Positions 1 through 7,067 of a stretch of DNA of 12,551 bases are shown here, piece by piece. The notes beneath the pieces were generated by a model, which searched no databases, had not been told where the DNA came from, and saw nothing but the letters and a program-made list of their open reading frames with translations. The position numbers and the translations under genes are program-made. The DNA is from JAPUIN01 sp041580375 (GTDB lineage Bacteria; Acidobacteriota; Polarisedimenticolia; Gp22-AA2). The stretch is taken from assembly GCA_041580375.1 (NCBI GenBank), contig JBFGDZ010000105.1, forward strand, positions 1-12,551. The letters run 5' to 3'. Position 1 is the first letter of the stretch; every line of letters begins with the position of its first letter.

Positions 1-2
1 AG

Positions 3-2186
3 GTCCGCCTGGAGCCGGTTCTCATCCGGACCGCCCGGCCCTATGAATCGGTGGCGGAAGCCATCCGGAGCGCGGGCGGGACGATCACACGCGAGTACCG
101 GCACTTCGACGGGCTGGCCGCCAGGGTGCCGCGCTCGGCGCTCCCCGGGATCGGCCGGCTCATCGGCCCGGGGTCCCTGAGCAAGGACGGGATGGTCTCG
201 TTGCCCCGGCCTCCCGGAATCGATCGCAGCCTGCCCGCCGGACTGCCGCGGACGGGAGACGAGCGGCTGATCCCGTTCGAGGCGGCCGAGGCGATCCCGG
301 CGGCCGGGGTGGCCGCCTTCGCGGCCGCCCACCCGGAGGCCTACCTGATCAACAACACGCTGTCCAACGTGGATCCCCTGCATGCGGACGGATTCGGCGG
401 CCAGGGGATCGTGGTGGCGGTCATCGACTCCGGCATCCGCCCCGGGTTCTTCCACCTCGAGAGCGACGGATCGATCATCGGTTGCGAGGATTTCGTCGGA
501 GATGGATTCGGCTGCTCCAACCCGGGCAACAGCGGCCACGGGACATTCGTCGCCGGGATGATCTCCGCGAACGCCGTGTTCGGCTTCAACCCCGCGAGCG
601 GGTTCTTCCGCTCGCTGCAGGCGCACCTGCCGGACGCGATCCTTCCGCCGAACCGGGTCCCGATGATCGGCTCGGCGCCCCTGGCGGGGATCTACGCGAT
701 GCGGGTCTTCCCGCCGCGGGGTGGTGCGGCGGTATCGGACATACTCGCGGCCATCGACCGCGCCATCGAGCTGCGGGTCCGGCACGAGAGCGCGGAGCCG
801 GACGGGGTGAAGATCCAGGTCGTGAACATGAGCCTCGGAGGCCCGACGCTCTTCGCCGGACGCGATCTGTTCGACCGGGCGGTGGATGCGCTCCTGGATC
901 ACGACATTCTGGTCTGCACGTCGGCCGGGAACGCCGGTCCCTCGGGTCTCACGACGGGCAGCCCGGGGAGCTCCCTGTCGTCGCTGGCCGTCGGCGCCGC
1001 CAGCGTTGCGGGGTACGAGCGCATCCTCACGGATCTCCGCTTCGGCCCGGGCGTCGGCTCCCTCTACCGTGCCAGTGATCACGTTCAGACCGCCGTCTTC
1101 AGCTCGCGCGGGCCCAACGCCGACGGCCGCTTCGATCCCGAGGTCATCGCCAGCGGCGATGCGAGCTTCGGCCAGGGGTTCTCGTCCACCAACAGCGTCA
1201 ACTTCTCGAGCGGAACGAGCTTCAGCTCCCCGACGGTCGCCGGCATCGCCGCGGTCCTCCGGCAGGCGTTCCCGGAGGCGACCGCGCGCCAGGTGCATAA
1301 CGCGATTCGCAATTCCGCCGCGCCGGGCGTTCTGGGAGACGGCTCGACCGTCCACGATCGGGGCGCCGGATACGTGGACGCCTCGACGGCCCGTGCGCTC
1401 CTGGCTTCCGGATCGGTGCCGGACGCGCTGCCCTCTCCGCCGCATTTCGTCAGAAGCGTGAAGGACAATCTGGGAACCAACGCCGGGCTCACGGTCGACA
1501 ACGGGACGGTCGAGAGGATCATCGGGCCCCTGCGCCCGGGCCAGCGGGAGGAGGTGATCTACGAGGTCACCCCCAACACGGCGCAGGTGCGGCTGGAGCT
1601 GACGAATTTCAGGGCGGAGCTGCCGCCATCGCAGCAGAATCAGCTCTTCGGCGACGATCTCTTCGTGGCCGTGCACAACGCGAAGACGTCCCGCCAGCCG
1701 GAGAGCAGCGGCTACCTCATCCAGGCATTCACGACGGGGGGCACGGCCGTCATCCCGGATCCGGAGCCGGGCCTGATGCGATTCACCATCAGCGGGGACT
1801 GGACCAATGCGGGCGACGTGTCCGTGGACCTCAGGATCGTTCCGGCGACCGCGCCGACGCCCCGGATGACGCGGCAGGGCAAGATCATGGAGTTCGAGGA
1901 GATCGTCCACGCCCTGACCGTGCCGCCGGGGACGTCGAGGGCCGATTTCCGTCTCCGCTGGCGGGAGAACTGGACGCGCTACCCCCTGAACGACATCGAT
2001 CTCGTTCTGATCGATCCGGACGGCGGCCTGAACTTCGGCGCGGCGACGCTCGATGCTCCGGAGCGCGTCGTCGTCGAGAACCCCCAACCCGGCACGTGGC
2101 TCATGATCGTGTACGGATTCGAGCTGCACTCTTCCGATGACAAGTACGATCTGCGCGTCGAGCTGGACGGCCAGGTCGTCAAGTGA
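3..2186 (+). CDS. Secreted S8 (subtilisin-like) serine protease, 5' end missing
   Basis: Subtilase-family endopeptidase, probably exported. The frame is open to the left edge (first full codon at 3), so the true start and signal peptide lie outside; a GTG at 51 is only an internal candidate. Counting from that GTG, the triad is visible: Asp126 in VVAVIDSGI, His163 in GHGTFVAGM and Ser390 in GTSFSSPTVAG, with oxyanion-hole Asn294 in TSAGNAGP. The first ~30 residues (EAIRSAGGTI..LAARVP) resemble the end of an I9-type propeptide. The His-to-Ser distance (227) exceeds that of classical subtilisin (157), so surface loops are inserted, and Cys145 and Cys155 could form a disulfide near the His loop. 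After the catalytic domain (to ~450) come two beta-sandwich regions; the second (~606-705) has the DIDLVLIDPDG and NPQPGTW signatures of PPC-like pre-peptidase C-terminal domains. The stop overlaps the next gene. Family is certain; substrate is unknown. Confidence 0.95.
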   Translation, partial: VRLEPVLIRTARPYESVAEAIRSAGGTITREYRHFDGLAARVPRSALPGIGRLIGPGSLSKDGMVSLPRPPGIDRSLPAGLPRTGDERLIPFEAAEAIPAAGVAAFAAAHPEAYLINNTLSNVDPLHADGFGGQGIVVAVIDSGIRPGFFHLESDGSIIGCEDFVGDGFGCSNPGNSGHGTFVAGMISANAVFGFNPASGFFRSLQAHLPDAILPPNRVPMIGSAPLAGIYAMRVFPPRGGAAVSDILAAIDRAIELRVRHESAEPDGVKIQVVNMSLGGPTLFAGRDLFDRAVDALLDHDILVCTSAGNAGPSGLTTGSPGSSLSSLAVGAASVAGYERILTDLRFGPGVGSLYRASDHVQTAVFSSRGPNADGRFDPEVIASGDASFGQGFSSTNSVNFSSGTSFSSPTVAGIAAVLRQAFPEATARQVHNAIRNSAAPGVLGDGSTVHDRGAGYVDASTARALLASGSVPDALPSPPHFVRSVKDNLGTNAGLTVDNGTVERIIGPLRPGQREEVIYEVTPNTAQVRLELTNFRAELPPSQQNQLFGDDLFVAVHNAKTSRQPESSGYLIQAFTTGGTAVIPDPEPGLMRFTISGDWTNAGDVSVDLRIVPATAPTPRMTRQGKIMEFEEIVHALTVPPGTSRADFRLRWRENWTRYPLNDIDLVLIDPDGGLNFGAATLDAPERVVVENPQPGTWLMIVYGFELHSSDDKYDLRVELDGQVVK

Positions 2187-3772
2187 AGCCGGGCGCTCCC
2201 CGGGACGCCGGATCGCGCCCCCGTCCGCGCCGGGCGCGGCGCGACGGGGTGTCTCCTTATGCGGCCGTCCCGTGGATCGCGCTGCTGGCCGTCACCCTGC
2301 TCCCCGCGCGGACGTGGACGGTTGATGATGACGGTCCGGCCGATTTCCGGGCGATCCAGGACGCGATCGACGCCGCCGCGCCGGGCGACCTCGTCTCCGT
2401 CGCAGCGGGGCTCTACCACGAGAACCTCGTCCTGAAGAGCGGCGTCGCGGTGGTGGGGGCCGGCGCCGATCGGACGACCCTGCACGGAGGCGGGCTGGGC
2501 TCGACGGCGACGCTGATCGATTGCGACGCTGCGACGCGTCTCGAGGGGTTCACGTTGACGGGGGGAGCGGCCGAGTCGGGCGGCGGCATCCTCGTGATCC
2601 GGGGTGGGCCCGCGATCACGCTCAACGAGATCGTGGGCAACGCGGCGGCGACCTCGAGCGCCTATCTCTACGGTTACGGCGGGGGCGTGGCCGTGCTGGG
2701 AAGCTCCGCCCGGATCAGCGACAACCTCCTCACCGGCAACGACGCCGATTTCGGCGGGGGCATCCACGTCGACGGCGGCTCGCCGCAGATCACGAGGAAC
2801 CGGATCACGGGCAACACGGCCGGCGCGGGTGGGGGCATCGACACGTACGCCTTCTTCGCCTCGAGCCCGCTGATCGCCTCCAACACGATCACCTCGAACA
2901 CGGCCCTGTTCGGCGGCGGGATCGAGCTGGCCGGGCTGGGCGCGCCGATCGTGACCAACAACCTCCTGATCGGGAACAGCGCGAGCGGGAGCGGCTCGGG
3001 GACGGCCTATGGAGGAGGCGCCGACGTCTATTACAGCGACGCGCGGCTGGTCAACAACACGATCGCGGGGAACACGGCCCGGCGCGGCGGCGGAGCCGCG
3101 CTGCTCTCCAACGGCGCTCCCGCCCTCGTGAACAACGTGATCCTGGACAACCGGGCGACGAACGCGGGCGGGGGGGCCGACATTCAGGCGCCCGGAGCGA
3201 TCGTGTCGCACAACATCTTCTTTCTGAACTCCCGGGGCGTCTGCTCCGGGACGTCCGCGTCGCTCTGCTCCGCGGCGACGAATCTGGAGACCGATCCCCT
3301 CCTCGTCGACGCCGCTGGCGGCGACTACCGTCCGGGATACGGCTCGCCGGCGATCGACTCGGCCACCGACGCCGTGGCCCCGCGGGACGACCAGCGCGGG
3401 CAGCGGCGCCCTCTGGACGGGGACGGGGATCGTGTGGCCGCCTTCGATCGGGGCGCCCTGGAGCACGACCGGGACGAAGTCTCCGGGCTCCGTTTCGCGT
3501 CCGCTTCGATGTTGATCTGGAACGGCGCGGCCGGAGCGGGCTCCTATCACGTCTACAGCGGGATGCCAGGCGGCCCGTCGGGCGGAATCCCGGATGCCTG
3601 CCGCGATCCCGACGACCCCGACGTATCCGACACGATCTTTTCCGAGACGATCGATCCGCCTTCCGGCGGAATGCTTCTCTACCTGGTCACGGCCGTCATC
3701 GATGGGATCGAGCGGTCGCCCGGCTTCGATCATCGCGGCCTGGAACGGAATCTGCCACTGTCCTGTCCGTAG
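2183..3772 (+). CDS. Secreted right-handed parallel beta-helix protein with choice-of-anchor Q-like region and Cys-Pro C-terminal domain
   Basis: Probable exported beta-helix protein of the pectin-lyase-like fold. The GTG start overlaps the upstream stop (GTGA), implying translational coupling. An Arg-rich N-region (residues 12-20) precedes a hydrophobic segment (~26-41); GTG at 2249 (Val23) is an alternative start but would give an uncharged signal N-region. DDDGPADFRAIQDAID at ~48-63 is the usual opening of this family. Residues ~133-340 hold at least six rungs with GGG and N-x-I/L-x-x-N-x-A motifs (GGGIHV, GGGIDT, GGGIEL, GGGADV). Residues 371-427 (DPLLVDAAGGDYRP, GSPAID, DRGALE) match the choice-of-anchor Q pattern. 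The last ~100 residues form a fibronectin-III-like domain (Trp446, YHVYSG from 455, YLV at 500) ending in Cys528-Pro529. No catalytic residues of a lyase can be assigned, so glycan binding or cleavage is only possible. Confidence 0.88.
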   Translation: MKPGAPRDAGSRPRPRRARRDGVSPYAAVPWIALLAVTLLPARTWTVDDDGPADFRAIQDAIDAAAPGDLVSVAAGLYHENLVLKSGVAVVGAGADRTTLHGGGLGSTATLIDCDAATRLEGFTLTGGAAESGGGILVIRGGPAITLNEIVGNAAATSSAYLYGYGGGVAVLGSSARISDNLLTGNDADFGGGIHVDGGSPQITRNRITGNTAGAGGGIDTYAFFASSPLIASNTITSNTALFGGGIELAGLGAPIVTNNLLIGNSASGSGSGTAYGGGADVYYSDARLVNNTIAGNTARRGGGAALLSNGAPALVNNVILDNRATNAGGGADIQAPGAIVSHNIFFLNSRGVCSGTSASLCSAATNLETDPLLVDAAGGDYRPGYGSPAIDSATDAVAPRDDQRGQRRPLDGDGDRVAAFDRGALEHDRDEVSGLRFASASMLIWNGAAGAGSYHVYSGMPGGPSGGIPDACRDPDDPDVSDTIFSETIDPPSGGMLLYLVTAVIDGIERSPGFDHRGLERNLPLSCP

Positions 3773-3802
3773 GCGGGCGATGGACGCGGCAGCGAACGCC
3801 GG

Positions 3803-6800
3803 TCAGGCGCGATCGGTGATCGCCCGGACCGCGGGCGCGGATAGGAAGGTCCGCCGCACGACGGGGAACCGATCGAGCGAGGCCGCCAGGCGGTCGATCG
3901 ATCGCGCGCTCCGCGCGATCAGAGCGCGGGACTCACCGCCGCCCCCGTTGCTCCCCTCGATCCGCGCGGCTGAGGCGCACACCTGCCACTCGGCCATCGG
4001 CGCCTCGATCCCCTCGATCGCGGCCAGCGCTTCGGAGATCTCCTGCCTGGCCCGGCGGTGATTGTCTTCGGTGGCGGAGATCCGCGCCAGCAGCCTCCGC
4101 CCCAGCGAGAGATAGGAGCGCTCGCCGGAGCGTTCCGCCAGGGAGCAGACGCGCTCCGCCTCGCGCCGGGCCCGGTCCCGGTCAAGCCCGGCGAGCTCGA
4201 GCTCGCCCAGGCAGAGGCCCAGCGGCATCTGCCAGCTCCAGTCCATGAGGACCCGCTCGCGCTCGTCGGGATCGGCGATCTCACCGAGGCAGTGCCGCGC
4301 CCGCTCGTGTCGCTCCTGGCCGAGGCAGGCCAGTCCCAGCAGAACCTGGCTCAGGAGCTCGCCGTGGCCGTGGTCCGCCTCCCGCGATCTTCTCAGGGCC
4401 TGTTCGCAGAGCCTGCGCGCCGCGTCGAACTGGAATGCCTGCTCGTAGAGGTAGGCTTCCTGCAGACGGAGCAGCGTCGCCCAGAGCTGGTGCCCGTTGT
4501 TCTCGGCGAGCCGGATCCCCTTCTCGAGGACATCGAGCGAGTCGCCCCAATCGCCGCGGTGGAGCAGCCCCCAGGCCAGAAAAAAATGGCAAAGAAGATA
4601 GTCGAAGCCGTCCCCGACCTCGAGGGACAGCTCCATCCCCTCGCGGGCCGCCTCGCAGCCGGACCGATAATCGGATCGCAGGGACAGAAAATAAGACGAG
4701 CGCGCGACGTGCTGGCCGAGCAGGTGCCGGTCGCCCGCCAGGCGCGCGGCCCGGATCGCCCTGAGCGGAGCATCGCGGTCCTCCTCGCGCGGGCCGCGCA
4801 GAAGGAGGTTCCAGTAGGCCGCGTAGCCGCGCGCGTGGGCTCGGAGGAGATCGTCCTCCAGGCGGCCCGCCAGATCCGCGGCCCGCAGGGCTGCCTCCTC
4901 GAACCGGGGCCGGTCGAACCATGACAGCGCGCTGCCGAGATAGAAGAGGCCCCGCGCCTCGATCTGCGGGTGGCCCTGCTCCCCGGCGAGGGCGACGAGC
5001 GCCTCGAAGTCGTCGGCCGCCCCCTGCATGTCGCCCATCGATCGGCGGACCAAGCCGACCTGCTCCAGAAGGGACGTCTGCAGAGATCCGCGATCGCCCG
5101 GCGGCAGCCTGCCGACCAGGTCATACGCTCGGGTGAGGTGCCCGATCGCCTCGCGATTCGCGCAGCGCCGGGCGGCGTTGTCGGCCGCGGCGCGCAGATG
5201 ATCGATCGCGCCCGGATAGTCCCGGGCCTGCTCGAAGTGGACGGCCAGCTCGGCCGCGATCTCCCCGACGCGGCTGCCGTAGACCGACCTGCCGCGATCG
5301 CCGATCCGTTTGTGCAATTGAAGCCGCCTCGCCAGCGATATCCGTTGGTAGAGAACGTTCTGGTAGAGTGGGTGGATGAACGCGTAGCGGGAGGAGGCCG
5401 TGCCGTCCGGCAGATCCCCGACGCCGGTCGGGCGCAGGAACTGGCCGCGGCGCGCCAGTCCCGCGCAGGTCTCGTCGACGGAGGCCGGGTCCGCATCCAG
5501 GCCGGCCGCGACCGCGACCGCCGGGAACTCCAGCCCGGCCACGCTCGCGGCCTCGAGCAGGGCCTGTTCGCCGTGCGACACTCTCCCGATCTGCATCTCG
5601 ATCATCTGCTGCAGGTTCTCCGGCACGGACGACTCGACGGCCTCGAGCAGCGGGAGCATGTTCAGGGCGGGGCCGGGGAGGTTCATGAGGTTCCTGGAGA
5701 TCAGGTAATCGACGACGTTCACCATGAACAGCGGGTTGCCGCCCGTACGGCGATGGATGGCCCGCGCCAGATCGGCGGGCAGACAGGCGTGGGGAAAACG
5801 AGCGGACAGATACTGCGCCACCGCGTGCTCCGTCAGATAATTCAGCCGCAGCTCATGACAGCGGCGCCGCATCGCCAGCTCCTGCTTCACGGCTTCGAGA
5901 GGATGATGGCTCTGCCGCACCTCGGAGGGGCGGTAGGTGCCGACCAGGAGAAGCCTCGCCGGCTCGCGCCGGCGAGCGAGAGAGGCGATCAGATCGAGCG
6001 TGGAATAGTCGGTCCAGTGCAGGTCCTCGAGGACCAGGATCAGCGGCGCGACCGCCGTGAGCGCCTCCATCGCTTCCCCCATCTCGCGCAGCATCCTCTC
6101 CCGGGTCGCGCCGATGATCTCGTGCCGGATCGATTCCCGCTCGCGCTCCCCGGCGAGCGCGGGCATCTGGACGAGCCAGGCCGGGGCGTGCCGGCGCAGC
6201 AGCGCGACGAGGCTCGCGCCGCCCGCCTCGCGCGAGAGCCGGCCGAGCGCCTCGAGAACCGGCAGGTAGGCCTCGCCGGCGCCGTACCGCTCGAGACACG
6301 CTCCCCGGGCGACCCAGATGGACGGATCGCCCGCCGCGCGGGCGAGAAACGTCTCGGTCACCGCGGTCTTCCCGATCCCGGCTTCCCCGGTCACGAACAC
6401 GACCTGCCGCTCCCCGCGCAGCGCCCGCTCGAGCCATGAACGAAGCTGACCGACCTCCTCCTCGCGACCCACGAACCCGGGCCGCGGCTCCGTACCGACG
6501 AGCCGGGACGCTCCGCTGATCCTGCCGATGAACCGATACCCGCGGCGGTGGACGGTTTCGATGTAGCGGGGCGATCGAGCCTCATCGTTGAGCGCCTTCC
6601 GGATCTCGCGGATGCAGACCTTCAGGACGGCGTCCTGAACGTTCGTGCCGGCCCAGACCGACTCCAGGATCTCGTTCTTGGTCAGCAGGCGGCCGGCCCG
6701 GGAGATCAAAACGCGGAGAACCGCGAACGCCTTCGGCGTGAGGGGAACCGGCCGGCCACCGCGCAGGAGTCGCTCGTTGGCGATGTCGAGACGGAAAGGA

Positions 6801-6829
6801 TGGAAGACGAGTTGTGTGCCTGAAGTCAC
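3803..6829 (-). CDS. PhoB/OmpR-type winged-helix transcriptional regulator with AAA ATPase and helical-repeat sensor domain
   Basis: Large one-component regulator of 1008 residues. From the GTG start, residues ~7-102 are a Trans_reg_C winged helix: PLTPKAFAVLRVLI, a recognition-helix region near 61-80 and the wing YIETVHRRGYRF. A P-loop ATPase follows, with Walker A GEAGIGKT (148-155) and Walker B LVLEDLHWTD around Asp269. The rest (~480-1000) is Ala/Leu/Arg-rich helical TPR-like repeat. The fold order resembles the MalT/LAL idea of an ATPase switch, but the DNA-binding domain is N-terminal and PhoB-like instead of LuxR-like. No phosphoacceptor receiver domain and no membrane segment are seen, so a cytosolic ligand or protein is the likely signal. 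I chose GTG at 6829 because GAGGGG sits 8 nt upstream; TTG at 6859 would add 10 residues and lacks an obvious ribosome site. It is convergent with the beta-helix gene (30-nt gap) and divergent from the dehydrogenase gene. Confidence 0.92.
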   Translation of the reverse strand: MTSGTQLVFHPFRLDIANERLLRGGRPVPLTPKAFAVLRVLISRAGRLLTKNEILESVWAGTNVQDAVLKVCIREIRKALNDEARSPRYIETVHRRGYRFIGRISGASRLVGTEPRPGFVGREEEVGQLRSWLERALRGERQVVFVTGEAGIGKTAVTETFLARAAGDPSIWVARGACLERYGAGEAYLPVLEALGRLSREAGGASLVALLRRHAPAWLVQMPALAGERERESIRHEIIGATRERMLREMGEAMEALTAVAPLILVLEDLHWTDYSTLDLIASLARRREPARLLLVGTYRPSEVRQSHHPLEAVKQELAMRRRCHELRLNYLTEHAVAQYLSARFPHACLPADLARAIHRRTGGNPLFMVNVVDYLISRNLMNLPGPALNMLPLLEAVESSVPENLQQMIEMQIGRVSHGEQALLEAASVAGLEFPAVAVAAGLDADPASVDETCAGLARRGQFLRPTGVGDLPDGTASSRYAFIHPLYQNVLYQRISLARRLQLHKRIGDRGRSVYGSRVGEIAAELAVHFEQARDYPGAIDHLRAAADNAARRCANREAIGHLTRAYDLVGRLPPGDRGSLQTSLLEQVGLVRRSMGDMQGAADDFEALVALAGEQGHPQIEARGLFYLGSALSWFDRPRFEEAALRAADLAGRLEDDLLRAHARGYAAYWNLLLRGPREEDRDAPLRAIRAARLAGDRHLLGQHVARSSYFLSLRSDYRSGCEAAREGMELSLEVGDGFDYLLCHFFLAWGLLHRGDWGDSLDVLEKGIRLAENNGHQLWATLLRLQEAYLYEQAFQFDAARRLCEQALRRSREADHGHGELLSQVLLGLACLGQERHERARHCLGEIADPDERERVLMDWSWQMPLGLCLGELELAGLDRDRARREAERVCSLAERSGERSYLSLGRRLLARISATEDNHRRARQEISEALAAIEGIEAPMAEWQVCASAARIEGSNGGGGESRALIARSARSIDRLAASLDRFPVVRRTFLSAPAVRAITDRA
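3900..3920. repeat. Perfect 9-bp inverted repeat in the 3' end of the regulator gene
   Basis: GATCGCGCG and CGCGCGATC flank a 3-nt loop. It lies about 100 nt inside the regulator's coding end and 128 nt past the convergent beta-helix stop, where the 30-nt gap holds no terminator. It also encodes the residues IARSARSI, so codon constraint could explain it. No T-run follows on either strand. Confidence 0.35.
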
Positions 6830-6837
6830 CGTTCTGT

Positions 6838-6843
6838 CCCCTC
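6838..6843 (-). promoter_or_regulatory. Ribosome binding site deciding the regulator start
   Basis: Read on the minus strand this is GAGGGG, 8 nt before the GTG at 6829. It favours that start over the in-frame TTG at 6859. The winged helix begins a few residues later either way. Confidence 0.6.
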
Positions 6844-6882
6844 GGACGTCGCGGATCAATCGCGGGCGGTGTGTGTGGGACG

Positions 6883-6888
6883 ATCATA
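6883..6888 (-). promoter_or_regulatory. Candidate -10 element for the regulator gene
   Basis: TATGAT on the minus strand matches the sigma-70 -10 consensus at 5 of 6 positions and lies in the spacer upstream of the regulator. No good -35 hexamer is found 16-19 nt upstream, so this would be an activator-dependent or non-canonical promoter, or chance. Transcription would start near 6876. Confidence 0.35.
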
Positions 6889-6937
6889 CTCCAGGGACAT
6901 CGCCGCAGGCGAATGCGATGTGCGAACCTGCTCCTTT

Positions 6938-6955
6938 CTTACCGGACCCTTACCG
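6938..6955 (+). promoter_or_regulatory. Tandem direct repeat CTTACCG-N4-CTTACCG, candidate operator
   Basis: Two perfect 7-bp copies (6938-6944 and 6949-6955) are separated by 4 bp, giving an 11-bp period, one turn of DNA. PhoB/OmpR-type winged helices are known to bind tandem head-to-tail half-sites with this geometry. The site lies in the divergent spacer between such a regulator and the dehydrogenase gene, at the start of a relatively AT-rich run (to ~6975). A degenerate third copy (ATAACTT, 6960-6966) continues the same phase. Binding by the neighbouring regulator is inference. Confidence 0.45.
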
Positions 6956-7055
6956 AAACATAACTTCGTTTTTCCTCGCGCGCGGACCGCATCCCCGTAC
7001 ATTCAGGGCGATCCCGGTTTCGTGCAGGAACGTGTGCGGGGCCGCGACATTCTCT

Positions 7056-7060
7056 GGAGG
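7056..7060 (+). promoter_or_regulatory. Ribosome binding site of the dehydrogenase gene
   Basis: GGAGG stands 7 nt before the ATG at 7068. The in-frame ATG at 7062 is only one base beyond it, too close for initiation, so the site selects the second ATG. Confidence 0.7.
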
Positions 7061-7067
7061 GATGGAC

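Noticed and set aside
1979..3733. A 584-residue minus-strand open frame opposite the beta-helix gene.
   Set aside because: Low-complexity Arg/Val/Asp-rich translation without motifs, antisense to a gene with well-formed beta-helix repeats.
5955..5976. A 9-bp perfect hairpin with a 4-nt loop (stem CTCGCCGGC).
   Set aside because: Internal to the regulator coding sequence, where Arg/Ala/Pro codons in GC-rich DNA readily generate such stems; no positional logic.
4970..6439. A 489-residue plus-strand open frame opposite the regulator.
   Set aside because: Antisense to the Walker A/B ATPase and helical-repeat coding frame; no domain or start signal of its own.
6645..7067. An upstream extension of the dehydrogenase frame overlapping the regulator's 5' end.
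   Set aside because: It would bury the signal peptide and ignore GGAGG before ATG 7068; the added sequence has no domain features.
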